DNA of 28,569 nt from JAHDFB01 sp964607315 (GTDB lineage Bacteria; Bacteroidota; Bacteroidia; Chitinophagales; Saprospiraceae), in NCBI GenBank assembly GCA_964607315.1, contig CAZSKA010000018.1:1-28569 (forward strand), written 5' to 3'. A program made the position numbers and the translations under genes. The notes under the pieces are model-generated. The model was not told the origin of the DNA. It worked only from the letters and a program-made list of their open reading frames with translations, and did no database searches. Below are positions 7,885-16,484 of the stretch, one piece after another. How positions within the stretch are numbered: position 1 is the first letter of the stretch; each line of letters begins with the position of its first letter.

Positions 7885-8904
7885 TCAAGTTCTCTTCTTC
7901 ATGTTTTTCATCATAATCCTATTAAAATCGAATCCTTTCCGCCAATCCATTGTATGGAATAGAGAAGGCGAGGTATTGAATATTTCTAAAAACGCAAATA
8001 AGCTACAATTAGCAATTGTTCTTTTGGGCGAAAGCCAACGAATTCCTACACCAATAGTGGGCGTTTCATTATAAACAAAATGCCAAAGATATGATGGGAT
8101 ATAAATGATGTCTCCAGCACTACAGGTTACTTCATACCTAGGAATTTTCGAAAAAGCTTGTTCAGAATTAAGATCATATGGGGAATAAACAGAAGATTTA
8201 GCAGGAGCTCTATTCACATCAGGATTCAAAATAGGATTTGCTCTTTGATCCCAAAGAAACCATTTTTTTGTTCCTCTCATATGCACGAAAATATTCTCAT
8301 TTCCCGCATTGTGAATATTCGTTTTAGTCCCTTTATTACCTATGAATAAAACATGATGTTTCTTTATTTTGGTATCACGCACTTTGGAAAGCCAGTCTTG
8401 ATTTAATTCATCTTGAAGGTGAGGATAGGTGTCAAGCAGTGGATTGAAACGAACATATTTCATAGAGTTTTCTTCTAACCCGTCAATAATATTGCTCAGA
8501 TTTGTCTCCTCTGGTTGTTCTTCGTTGTCTCCTAGAGCTTTGTGGTAAGTTAATAAGACAGGATGATTACCATATTCTTCCTTGAAAAAATTGAAATCCC
8601 ATTTCTTATATGCATCCCAATTTTGCGCTCCATTTCTCATAACAAACGGCAATCCTTTTTTTACGAAATTATTTTGAATATCATTTGGATTCATATTGGC
8701 ATCAATGATAGGAACCTGAATGATCTGCTCTTCATACGATTCAAGATGTTTCTCTAATTCCAATTTCGTCTTGTCAGCCCATTTTCGAAAGATCGGGAGA
8801 AAAGGTCTAAATCCTAAGAAATGCTCTAATAAAAATCGTGAGTTATAGGCATACTTTAGTCGGAAAGGTATGGATTTATAAAATGTGTTGTTTGATTTAT
8901 TCAA
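7885..8904 (-). CDS. Cupin_8/JmjC-like protein with an H-x-A metal site
   Basis: A 339-residue protein of the cupin_8 (FIH-like) 2-oxoglutarate/Fe(II) oxygenase family. It starts at a TTG; an upstream in-frame stop and no ATG before residue 71 leave no better choice. The core shows T195, H198, N204 and K213, with the spacing of T196, H199, N205 and K214 in human FIH, and the second iron His is H275 in PSYLWHF. The residue two after H198, normally Asp, is Ala (A200, codon GCG), so the site reads H-x-A. Family knowledge predicts hydroxylation for H-x-D members. H-x-A is the arrangement of Fe/2-oxoglutarate halogenases such as SyrB2, but loss of activity is equally possible. It lies 36 bp after the AGCS symporter and has its own promoter. 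Confidence 0.8.
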   Translation of the reverse strand: MNKSNNTFYKSIPFRLKYAYNSRFLLEHFLGFRPFLPIFRKWADKTKLELEKHLESYEEQIIQVPIIDANMNPNDIQNNFVKKGLPFVMRNGAQNWDAYKKWDFNFFKEEYGNHPVLLTYHKALGDNEEQPEETNLSNIIDGLEENSMKYVRFNPLLDTYPHLQDELNQDWLSKVRDTKIKKHHVLFIGNKGTKTNIHNAGNENIFVHMRGTKKWFLWDQRANPILNPDVNRAPAKSSVYSPYDLNSEQAFSKIPRYEVTCSAGDIIYIPSYLWHFVYNETPTIGVGIRWLSPKRTIANCSLFAFLEIFNTSPSLFHTMDWRKGFDFNRIMMKNMKKRT

Positions 8905-8923
8905 GGCTTATATGTTTCTCGTA

Positions 8924-8956
8924 CAAATTTAATATTAATACTAATTCTGTTTCAAA
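8924..8956 (-). promoter_or_regulatory. Promoter of the cupin_8 gene
   Basis: On the minus strand TTTG (8953-8956), a 21-nt spacer and TAAATTTG (8924-8931) match the Bacteroidota consensus. The -33 part lies within the 3' end of the symporter gene. The TTG start is 19 nt beyond the -7 element. The cupin gene can therefore be transcribed separately from the genes upstream. Confidence 0.6.
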
Positions 8957-10317
8957 CTAGCAAAATATCTCTTTGATTCCTTAATTACTTTAGGTGCTAA
9001 AATGATAGTAGCAAGCATAGTTGGAAAAGCCATCAATGCGAAAATGCCATCAATTAGATTTATCATCATATCTAAGCTTGTAGTAGCACCTATTAGTATA
9101 CTAAAAATATAAAAGTAATTATAATAATGCTTTTTATCTGCACCCAATAAGAAGGACATACATTTTGTGCCATAATAGGAATAGGAGAATAACGAACTCA
9201 TACTGAATACAGCTATACAAACTAATAGTGCATATTTGCCGTAAACAGGCATTACATCTGCAAAAGCAGAAGCCGTAAGGCTTACACCATTGTCAGAAGT
9301 AGTTTCCCAAACACCCGTTACCAAAATAGCTAATGCGGTTAATGTGCATACAATTAATGTATCAATTGCTGGTCCTAACATCGCTACAAGACCTTCTCTA
9401 ATCGGTTCATCTGTTTTTGCAGCGCCATGCGCCATAGGTGCTGTACCTATTCCCGCTTCATTAGAAAATGCACCTCTTTTTATTCCGTGTAAAATCAAAG
9501 CGCCTAAAACTCCGCCTAGAAAAGTATCATCTTTTGGAAAATAATTAGCTGCAAAAGCATCTGTAAAAATGAGTTTTAAGTAATAAAAAAGCACATCAGC
9601 ATGATAGAATAGAATGGTTCCTACTAATACAAAATAGAGTAAAACCATGGCTGGCACTAAACGAGATGCTACATTTCCTATTCTCTTTATACCTCCTAAT
9701 ATCACCGTTGCAGTTATAGAAACCAGCATAATTCCAATGATAATATTAGACATAAATCCTACTTCGACGCCCATCGGCTTTAGTAGAATATCATTACAAG
9801 CTTGAGTAAATTGATTAACATTAAAAACTGGTAATGCACCGATTAAACCACATAAGCTAAAGAATATAGCCAGCGGTTTCCAAGCTTTTCCTAATCCTTC
9901 TGTTATAAAATACATTGGGCCTCCCTGTAATTCTCCAGCACTATCCTTCCCTCTATATAGTATTGCCAAACTTGATGTGAAAAATTTAGTTGACATTCCT
10001 ATCACTCCACTTATCCACATCCAAAAAACCGCTCCGGGACCTCCGATAGAAATTGCAACAGCGACTCCTGCTATATTTCCCATTCCTACTGTAGCAGATA
10101 AAGCTGTTGTTAAAGCTTGAAAATGTGAAATCTGTCCTGGATCAGTTGGGTCGTCATACTTTCCTCTAAGAACATTTATGGCATGTCCTATATATCGAAA
10201 AGGTAAAAATCGTGATCGAATTAATAGATATAGCCCTCCTCCAATCAGTATGATTAACAAGGGTAAACCCCAAGCTAAAGAAGAAAAATCTTTAAGTAAT
10301 CTTTCGAGAAATGCCAT
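8941..10317 (-). CDS. Alanine/glycine:cation symporter (AGCS family)
   Basis: A 458-residue inner-membrane protein with about ten to eleven hydrophobic helices. The AGCS signature is clear: PGQISHFQALTTALSATVG followed by MGNIAGV at about 60-85, then GGPGAVFWMW, and GGPMYF near 130. AGCS proteins import alanine, glycine or related small amino acids together with Na+ or H+. Length is normal and no frameshift is seen. It follows the SDR gene by 99 bp on the same strand and precedes the cupin gene by 36 bp. A functional link with the Ole-like genes is not shown by the sequence. Substrate and ion are inferred from the family only. Confidence 0.93.
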   Translation of the reverse strand: MAFLERLLKDFSSLAWGLPLLIILIGGGLYLLIRSRFLPFRYIGHAINVLRGKYDDPTDPGQISHFQALTTALSATVGMGNIAGVAVAISIGGPGAVFWMWISGVIGMSTKFFTSSLAILYRGKDSAGELQGGPMYFITEGLGKAWKPLAIFFSLCGLIGALPVFNVNQFTQACNDILLKPMGVEVGFMSNIIIGIMLVSITATVILGGIKRIGNVASRLVPAMVLLYFVLVGTILFYHADVLFYYLKLIFTDAFAANYFPKDDTFLGGVLGALILHGIKRGAFSNEAGIGTAPMAHGAAKTDEPIREGLVAMLGPAIDTLIVCTLTALAILVTGVWETTSDNGVSLTASAFADVMPVYGKYALLVCIAVFSMSSLFSYSYYGTKCMSFLLGADKKHYYNYFYIFSILIGATTSLDMMINLIDGIFALMAFPTMLATIILAPKVIKESKRYFASLKQN

Positions 10318-10416
10318 ATATCATAAAGATATTAACCTATTTCAAACTAAGCTATTTCTCAGCAAGATTTTTTCCATTAATAAACACATGCAGGTAGAGA
10401 ACAAAAAGTAGAAAGT

Positions 10417-11388
10417 CTACACATTCTTCCAAGCCAAATTACCACTCTTGCCTATGGATTCTTGATACCAAGAAATGTCGTTTTCTATATGTTCGTAATA
10501 GGAGTGAACTGGTGTATGTCCTAGAAAAGATTTCATTTTATCATCAGATAGGATTCTATCTTGACTTAGATTTGCAAGAGCCATAGATGATAATTTGGTT
10601 TTCCATGGCAGCCAATCACTTATTTTAGCTATTGGTCTTACTATTCCCAATGGAATAGACATAAAGCTAATCTGCTTTTCAAAGTAAGCGTTCAATATAC
10701 TTTCGAAAGCTTTTTTCATTGTATAAGTATGCGGATCAACGACATTAAATATATCAGTACCTTCATGTCTTTTAATGATTACATCTATCATCTCGTTGAT
10801 TAGATTAACAGAACACATGCTGGAAAGAATGTCTAGATTTCCAGGGATACGCAATCGGTCGTTTTTCACCTGAGCTATTAACCTTGGAGCGAGTAAACGA
10901 TCACCTTTGCCATATATTACTCGTGGACGTAAGCAGGTTGTTGAATGGAATTTTGAGGCGTTTTCTAGAACGATTAATTCACCTTCTCTTTTGCTTCTAC
11001 CATAGTTTTGGAGTTTATTTAAGTTGATGTGGTCATTTTCTTTTTGGGGTCGGGGCCCAAAGTTGTATACGGAAGAAGAGCTGATGTAAATAAATTTATT
11101 AGCGCGTACGGAGTTGATTAGTTTTTCAGTGCCTTGGGCATTCACTCTTCGTAAAGAGCTGAGGGAAGCTTGATCATCTGCAAGGCCTGCACTGTGGATA
11201 CAGATGTCAACATCGAAGTTTTTAGTATCATTTTCCAAATCCCATTGGACAAATCTTCCATATTGATTGATGATATCAACGTCAGCGTTACTTCTACCAG
11301 TTGCGATGATGTCATGACCTTGAAGGCTAAAGTAGCGAGTAAGGGCTCCACCTACAAATCCAGTCGCACCTGTGATCAAAATCTTCAT
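10417..11388 (-). CDS. OleD-like NAD(P)-dependent reductase (extended SDR)
   Basis: A 323-residue extended short-chain dehydrogenase of the 3-beta-HSD/OleD group. The nucleotide-binding motif GATGFVG is at 7-13, the active-site serine lies in SSSSVY at 103-108, and the YxxxK pair is Y129/K133. LRPRVIYGKGD near 160 is typical of the group. By analogy with Ole pathways it would reduce a 2-alkyl-3-keto acid, made by the thiolase, to the beta-hydroxy acid that the ligase activates. It overlaps the upstream ligase by 4 bp, so the two are translationally coupled. The family also includes sugar epimerases and sterol dehydrogenases. The OleD reading rests on the neighbours more than on this protein alone. 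Confidence 0.8.
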   Translation of the reverse strand: MKILITGATGFVGGALTRYFSLQGHDIIATGRSNADVDIINQYGRFVQWDLENDTKNFDVDICIHSAGLADDQASLSSLRRVNAQGTEKLINSVRANKFIYISSSSVYNFGPRPQKENDHINLNKLQNYGRSKREGELIVLENASKFHSTTCLRPRVIYGKGDRLLAPRLIAQVKNDRLRIPGNLDILSSMCSVNLINEMIDVIIKRHEGTDIFNVVDPHTYTMKKAFESILNAYFEKQISFMSIPLGIVRPIAKISDWLPWKTKLSSMALANLSQDRILSDDKMKSFLGHTPVHSYYEHIENDISWYQESIGKSGNLAWKNV

Positions 11389-12902
11389 TTTATTTGATTT
11401 TGAAGTGCTTTTTTGTCAATCTTATTTTGTCGTCCTTTTCTTGGTAGTTCTGAGAAGATTATATAGTCTGGAAGAGCCTCTCTATCAATGGAATATTCAC
11501 CTTGACTTATCAATTTCATAAAAGCAGGTTCCGTATACTTTTGACTACTTTCTACGAATAAATATACTTCTTCATCTGCTTTTTCATCGCTATACCTACC
11601 TACCATTGCAACTGCCACTACACCTTCAATTTTCATTATAGTTGGCTCGTATAATCCGGGATAAATATTCATGTGTTTTCGTAAAATCATGTCTTTTTTT
11701 CGACCAGTCATAATCAACATGCCATTCGTATCTATGGTAGCTAAATCTCCAGATGAGTGAAATTTAGGACGTTTTTCAAGATGATAATATCGTGAGAACA
11801 ATTGATCAGAGTGTACCATCAATTCGCCATCTGCTTCAAATTTTATATCAACGCCTTTTAAAGGTTTCCCCAAAGGGTCTCCCTGACATGCGTAGTTTAT
11901 CTTTTCTCTTCCATCTATATAAGAGATAAACAGATTTTCTGTCATTCCATAGAAGCATGTGATTCTGACTTTATCATCTAAGTACTTCACCAGATTCTCA
12001 AGAAAAGCTTTGAAAATAGGAGCTGAGCCAATTATGATATGTGTGATGCTTTTTGGGAATTTGCGATTCTTTTTGTCGCAATAGTGCATCCATTCCAGGT
12101 AATCAGCAGGTGGGCCAAACAAGGTTGTAATGCCATTCTTATCTATAAAATCAAATTTCTTTTTAGCAGACCAGTCATAATTCCACATGAAAACCGGAAT
12201 CCTGGCATTAACACCCATAAGCATAAAATGAGGTAAATGCGCCGCAATCCGCTGATCTTTGGGGTCACCCAATAAATCAACCATATGCTGAAAACTACTA
12301 TCCAAGCTATTGAAACTGTGTAAAACCGCTTTAGGTATACTAGTAGTTCCCGATGTATAAACCACTATAAAATCATGTTCATCTATACGTTTTTGCTCGA
12401 ATTTATGTTTCTCAGCTTGCTTAAGTTGCGAGATGTGCATATGTTTTGAAGCTGTTTTTACACCTGTCAAAATATAGTTAATCGTCGACCACACAGGAAA
12501 ATAAAAAGCTGTTGGTTTCAATTTTAAATATAGATTTCTAATGAGTTTATTATTCGAAATAAGCAAAAGAAGAGAATCTACAAAAGCCCATTTCGGGTCC
12601 CATTGTTTTAGCTTGTTTATATAATTGTCCTTACCCATTTCTGGATCTATGATGGCAATCTTAGTGCATAAAAACATGTTGGCATAGACGATGATTAAGA
12701 AGTCAATTCCGGGACGTGCAGCTATGACCACTCTGTCATCTTTTCTCATCCCTTTTTTATACAATTCTGCCGAAAGAGATTGACTCTTTTCCAGAAGTTC
12801 TGCCGTAGAAATAGTGTTTTTGTTTGTGTAGAGAATAGGAGTCGAAGAGCTGTTTTTACTGAGGCGATCAGTTAGCTTCGATTGGTACAAAGTGGTTTTC
12901 AT
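11385..12902 (-). CDS. OleC-like AMP-dependent ligase/beta-lactone synthetase
   Basis: A 505-residue member of the ANL adenylating superfamily. Motifs in order: A3 loop VYTSGTTSIPK at 181-191, A5 YGMTE at 318-322, A7 SGD at 384-386, A8 GRKKDMI at 400-406, and the C-terminal catalytic lysine K494 in NKID. The active site is therefore complete. ANL enzymes activate carboxylates as acyl-AMP. OleC members use the beta-hydroxyl of a 2-alkyl-3-hydroxy acid to close a beta-lactone, while others make acyl-CoA. The position between a KAS-III-like gene 6 bp upstream and an SDR overlapping by 4 bp downstream favours OleC. There is no adjacent carrier protein, which argues against a peptide-synthetase module. 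An ordinary long-chain acyl-CoA ligase remains the main alternative. Confidence 0.8.
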   Translation of the reverse strand: MKTTLYQSKLTDRLSKNSSSTPILYTNKNTISTAELLEKSQSLSAELYKKGMRKDDRVVIAARPGIDFLIIVYANMFLCTKIAIIDPEMGKDNYINKLKQWDPKWAFVDSLLLLISNNKLIRNLYLKLKPTAFYFPVWSTINYILTGVKTASKHMHISQLKQAEKHKFEQKRIDEHDFIVVYTSGTTSIPKAVLHSFNSLDSSFQHMVDLLGDPKDQRIAAHLPHFMLMGVNARIPVFMWNYDWSAKKKFDFIDKNGITTLFGPPADYLEWMHYCDKKNRKFPKSITHIIIGSAPIFKAFLENLVKYLDDKVRITCFYGMTENLFISYIDGREKINYACQGDPLGKPLKGVDIKFEADGELMVHSDQLFSRYYHLEKRPKFHSSGDLATIDTNGMLIMTGRKKDMILRKHMNIYPGLYEPTIMKIEGVVAVAMVGRYSDEKADEEVYLFVESSQKYTEPAFMKLISQGEYSIDREALPDYIIFSELPRKGRQNKIDKKALQNQIK

Positions 12903-12908
12903 GGGGTT

Positions 12909-13910
12909 TTAATACCTTATAAGTTGGAAAGAAATACTGATTCCGGCTGCCATTCCAATAAGTAAAATAAGTTGGCCTCGCTTAAGCTCATTTTTAGCTT
13001 TAGCTTTTTCCATCGCTAGAGGAATAGAAGAAGCTGCGGTATTTCCAAATTCTTCAAATACGATATGACATTTCTCTATTGGTATTTCAGTTATCTCCAC
13101 AACATCTTTAAAGATTCCCATAGATACTTGATGGGTAAATAAATGATCTATTTCGGATGGCAGAATATTCGCTTCTTTGAAACAATTTTTGATAAAAGAT
13201 TCGGCGTGTTCAATAATGGTGTTTCTTAATGCTGCAGTATGTCCTTCGAAATAGTTTTTGTCTTCATGTGGATGAAGAGATCCGCCACCTTTCACCGTAC
13301 ACAATTCCCAAAATTTACCATCAGACATAAATTTTTGATAAGGAATAGAACTGCCATTTTCAGAGTAGGATAGGAGAGTCGCGCTCCCAGCATCACCAAA
13401 ACTAAAAGCAGCAAAACTATTTTTTAATTGTTTCTGATCTTCAAAAGAGTAACGAATTCCATCACTTAGTTTTTCTCCAGTTACTAGGAGTATATTTTTG
13501 TATTGACCTGTAGAAATCAATCCACTTGACACTTGTAATGCAGAGACAAAGCTATTACAGGCATTCTTAATATCCATAACTGGGCAATCTAAGCCAAGTT
13601 TATGTTGGATGATATTAGATGTTGCGGGCTCTATCAAGTCAGAGGAAGCACTTGCAAATATTAATAAGTCTATAGATTTAGGATCGTATTTTTCAAGAAG
13701 AGGTTGTGCAGCTTTTGTAGCAAGATCACTTACCTGTTCATTTTCACCTGCAAATCGTCGTTGCTTTATACCGAAGATCTTTTCGATCATGCCACTAGGA
13801 ACCAAAGTGCTATCAGCATTGATTTTGTTTTCTAGTTCCTTATTCGAAATTACCTCCGACGGTTTATAAGCGGAAAAATCGACAATTTTAAGTTTCATAT
13901 AAACAGGCAT
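12909..13910 (-). CDS. OleA-like/KAS III thiolase
   Basis: A 333-residue condensing enzyme of the FabH/OleA thiolase group. The catalytic triad is present: C118 in KNACNS, H260 in FTHQVS and N290 in GNTAASS. GIKQRRFA near 47-54 and the glycine-rich C-terminal GMAAGIS are typical of KAS III. FabH itself starts fatty-acid synthesis from acetyl-CoA, whereas OleA condenses two long acyl-CoA chains head to head. The linkage to an AMP ligase and an SDR, and the absence of fab genes around it, favour the OleA-like role. The ATG at 13910 is kept, but the ATG at 13898 (MKLKIV) is also plausible. A weak -7 match (TACTTTTA) lies 15 nt upstream of 13910. It is the first gene of the three-gene unit. Confidence 0.82.
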   Translation of the reverse strand: MPVYMKLKIVDFSAYKPSEVISNKELENKINADSTLVPSGMIEKIFGIKQRRFAGENEQVSDLATKAAQPLLEKYDPKSIDLLIFASASSDLIEPATSNIIQHKLGLDCPVMDIKNACNSFVSALQVSSGLISTGQYKNILLVTGEKLSDGIRYSFEDQKQLKNSFAAFSFGDAGSATLLSYSENGSSIPYQKFMSDGKFWELCTVKGGGSLHPHEDKNYFEGHTAALRNTIIEHAESFIKNCFKEANILPSEIDHLFTHQVSMGIFKDVVEITEIPIEKCHIVFEEFGNTAASSIPLAMEKAKAKNELKRGQLILLIGMAAGISISFQLIRY

Positions 13911-13925
13911 TAGTACTAGCGCGTG

Positions 13926-13933
13926 TAAAAGTA
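13926..13933 (-). promoter_or_regulatory. Possible -7 element of the Ole-like operon
   Basis: TACTTTTA on the minus strand differs from TAnnTTTG only in the last base and lies 15 nt before the ATG at 13910, a spacing seen at other promoters in this window. No -33 TTG is visible at the right distance, so support is weak. Confidence 0.3.
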
Positions 13934-14039
13934 GGAAATTAGAAGATAGTAAAGAATTTAAGCCAGTAGTAGTTTGTCTTATTGATCGATTTTCAGAAGA
14001 AAAAGGTTTTAGTATAAATTAAATGTTACTGAATGATGA

Positions 14040-15011
14040 TTATCTAATTTCAAATAATCTTCTTAAATCAATGCCCATATCTAAATCATATTCAAAACTT
14101 TGAATGTTATTGTCATTGATATCCATGTATTCAATTGTAGTTTGATTAAAAGTGTAAATAATGCCAAAAATGTGATTAATGGTGTAGTCATTCATTCGCG
14201 AAAAAGAAAGTAAATCGGAAACTTTTATAATATTATTGTTTAAAGAAGAGTACAAGTTTCCATTAATCATTACAATAATATTTTCATCTAAGAATGAAAT
14301 AGCAGAAATAGGACCTTCCATTTTAACTTGTTCTTCAATTTCTATTTTCTTAAAGTCTAAAGGAAATGAAATATTTGACTGCCAGCCTTCTATTTCAGTT
14401 CCATTATTAGTTAAAATGCCAATGTTGTTCTCTTCAATATTTATGTAAGAAATAGGATTGTTTATTGGTGTTTTAAGTTGCGTGAAATTATCCAGACTTA
14501 ACAATATTAAATCATTGTTTGTGGTAGAATAGTATAGCGAATTCTCATGGAATTCATAGATGCCATTTGAATTTTCAAGCAGTAATGAATCAGTAACTCC
14601 AGTAAAATTCGCATCAAAGTAATAAAGGAAATTCTCATGTATATAATAAAAAGTATCATCTAGTAGATGTGAATTGTCACTAGAAGTTTTTACCCGTTCT
14701 AAATCATCTGTTCTTCTAAAGTTATTAATATCATGTATTCGAATGTTTTCAGTTTCTACCACCCATATTTCATCTTCATTGAATATAATATTTTCAATGA
14801 AATCAAAAGTGAAAGAAGTACTTCTTACAAGGTTAGAATCAATATCTATGAAAAATGCTTGGTAATGAGAGCCATGCAATAAACCACCATTGAATTGTGA
14901 AGTTGCAAGGCAATGGATTTCTGGGGAAATTTGGAAATCTAGAGGTCTAGGTTCAAATAAATTACAAGAAGTAAAAAATATCAGAGAAAAGAAAAGGATG
15001 TAATGTTTCAT
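14040..15011 (-). CDS. Lipoprotein of unknown function
   Basis: A 323-residue protein with a signal peptide and lipobox FTSC, with lipidated C16. The mature part is rich in Asn, Ile, Ser and acidic residues and consists of repeated short beta-strand-like segments (for example IHDINNF, YYFDANF, LLSLDNF, YMDINDN), which suggests a beta-propeller-like fold. I recognise no family. It lies 129 bp upstream of the OleA-like gene on the same strand and is divergent from the ABA4-like operon 241 bp away. No promoter with a good TAnnTTTG was found. It may be unrelated to either neighbour. Confidence 0.7.
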   Translation of the reverse strand: MKHYILFFSLIFFTSCNLFEPRPLDFQISPEIHCLATSQFNGGLLHGSHYQAFFIDIDSNLVRSTSFTFDFIENIIFNEDEIWVVETENIRIHDINNFRRTDDLERVKTSSDNSHLLDDTFYYIHENFLYYFDANFTGVTDSLLLENSNGIYEFHENSLYYSTTNNDLILLSLDNFTQLKTPINNPISYINIEENNIGILTNNGTEIEGWQSNISFPLDFKKIEIEEQVKMEGPISAISFLDENIIVMINGNLYSSLNNNIIKVSDLLSFSRMNDYTINHIFGIIYTFNQTTIEYMDINDNNIQSFEYDLDMGIDLRRLFEIR

Positions 15012-15088
15012 AATATGTTGATTTAATATTCTGCGTAAAATTACTCTTATTAAGAATAATGAAATTGTCTATATTGTACATTGATACA

Positions 15089-15102
15089 TATAAAATTTTA
15101 TA
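15089..15102. promoter_or_regulatory. 14-bp AT palindrome in a divergent intergenic region
   Basis: TATAAAATTTTATA is a perfect palindrome preceded by TGTACATTGATACA. The same 14-bp core, also near a TGTACATT, occurs at the mutS/TerB-like divergent region (2731-2760). The rest of this 241-bp gap is AT-rich and holds one promoter candidate. Confidence 0.3.
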
Positions 15103-15205
15103 ATATGTAAATTATTACTTGTCCAATCTATACTTCATGTTTTGGTGAGTTGATCTTGGAAAATTACAATTCAATATACAAATACGACGGTTCAACAGAA
15201 ATTGC

Positions 15206-15236
15206 TTGTGATAAGCTAGCATGTGAGTGATATTTG
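15206..15236 (+). promoter_or_regulatory. Promoter candidate of the four-gene signalling operon
   Basis: TTG at 15206-15208, a 20-nt spacer and GATATTTG at 15229-15236, with one mismatch to TAnnTTTG. The ATG of the ABA4-like gene lies 16 nt beyond. Position and spacing are right, but the first -7 base is not. Confidence 0.45.
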
Positions 15237-15252
15237 AAGAAAATTATAAGAT

Positions 15253-15666
15253 ATGGATGCTTCAATTATTTTTTCACTTGTCAACATGCTTGCCATGGTC
15301 ATGTGGATATTGATGATTTTTCTGCCGAAATGGAAAGCGACTTCATGGCTTTGTAGATTTAAATTAGTTCCTCTTCTGCTGTCGTGTTTATACTTGTTTT
15401 ACACAGTATATAACATGATAAATGGAGTGCCTTTAGATTTTTCATCCTTGGATTCTGTGATGGAATTATTTACAAAAGAAAGTGCGATGATGGCGGGTTG
15501 GATACACTATTTAGCATTTGATTTATTGATAGGAATGTGGATGATTAAGCAAAATGAAAAGCATGGAATATCAGTGTTTATAATGGCACTATGTCTTTTC
15601 TTAACCTTCTTTCTGGGTCCAGTAGGATTTCTTCTTTTCTCTATCATTTCTAACATTAAAAAATAA
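15253..15666 (+). CDS. ABA4-like (DUF4281) membrane protein
   Basis: A 137-residue inner-membrane protein with four hydrophobic helices. The segment GWIHYLAFDLLIGMWM at 80-95 and the C-terminal FFLGPVGFLLF are characteristic of the ABA4-like family (DUF4281), named after a plant plastid protein needed for neoxanthin formation. In bacteria the family has no settled role. No carotenoid genes are in the window, so I do not infer pigment synthesis. The gene opens a four-gene run with gaps of 4, 1 and 2 bp, ending in a LytS-type kinase and LytTR regulator, so it is more likely part of, or controlled by, that signalling unit. The ATG at 15253 is the only good start. Confidence 0.78.
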   Translation: MDASIIFSLVNMLAMVMWILMIFLPKWKATSWLCRFKLVPLLLSCLYLFYTVYNMINGVPLDFSSLDSVMELFTKESAMMAGWIHYLAFDLLIGMWMIKQNEKHGISVFIMALCLFLTFFLGPVGFLLFSIISNIKK

Positions 15667-15670
15667 AACG

Positions 15671-16483
15671 ATGAATTATTTCAACCAAATAAATAATGTA
15701 GTTAAAAATAATAGTAAGATCGCCTATATGCATACTATAGGCTGCTTGTTTCTAGCAGGAGTTTGTATGCTAGGGATGATGTTTGATGATAGGATGTTAT
15801 TAGATGTGAGTGTATGGCTAAAGCCATTGAAATTCAGTCTTTCTGCAGCTATCTTTATTTATACAGTTGGTTATTATACCAATCTCTATAATTATACAAA
15901 AAGAAAGAAAAACATAATCAATCACGTGATAGCATGGACAACTCTCGCTGACATATTAATAATCATGACACAAGGAGCTAGAGGTGTGAAATCTCATTAT
16001 AATATGGATTCCTTACTAGATGGCTTATTATTTGCTGCCATGGGTATATTAGTATCATTTAGCGTTCTTGTTATGCTAATCTTTCTAGTAGACACTTTAA
16101 GAAGAAAACCTAAAGTAAATTATAGTGTGTTTTCAGCATTGCTTATTGCTTGGATATCTACTTTGTATGGAAGTTATGTAGGTGGTCAAATGTTAGGTCA
16201 GCAAGGACATAATGTCGGCGTTCCAGATGGTGGAGATGGGATGTTTTTAGTTAACTGGAGCTTAGAAGGAGGAGACTTAAGGATTGCTCATTTTTTAGGA
16301 TTACATGCCATTCAAGTTATGCCAATAGCAGCATTTTTCATTCATAAGAAAATGCCTAATTCACCTAAACTTGCCGGTTTATTAAGTGTCTTATTTGGAA
16401 TTTCATATCTTGGAATTATAGCTTTGACATTTCATCAAGCTAAAAACGGAATACCTCTTGTTGCAATGGTATTAACGACTTAA
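15671..16483 (+). CDS. Seven-helix membrane protein of unknown function
   Basis: A 270-residue protein with about seven membrane helices and a short cytoplasmic N-terminus. I see three conserved-looking polar patches: WLKPLKFSLS near 50-59, QGARGVKSHYN near 101-111, and NWSLEGGDLRIAHFLGLHAI near 196-215. Histidines within or next to helices (H108, the two in AHFLGLH) could bind a metal, haem or other small ligand, but this is inference. I cannot name a family with a known function. It starts 4 bp after the ABA4-like stop and ends 1 bp before the kinase start, so translation is probably coupled. The layout suggests a membrane sensor or an accessory for the adjacent kinase, or a product of the process it controls. 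Confidence 0.7.
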   Translation: MNYFNQINNVVKNNSKIAYMHTIGCLFLAGVCMLGMMFDDRMLLDVSVWLKPLKFSLSAAIFIYTVGYYTNLYNYTKRKKNIINHVIAWTTLADILIIMTQGARGVKSHYNMDSLLDGLLFAAMGILVSFSVLVMLIFLVDTLRRKPKVNYSVFSALLIAWISTLYGSYVGGQMLGQQGHNVGVPDGGDGMFLVNWSLEGGDLRIAHFLGLHAIQVMPIAAFFIHKKMPNSPKLAGLLSVLFGISYLGIIALTFHQAKNGIPLVAMVLTT

Positions 16484-16484
16484 A

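Noticed and set aside
15253..15666. Carotenoid biosynthesis role for the ABA4-like gene
   Set aside because: No other pigment genes are near; only family naming supports it, while the operon points to signalling.
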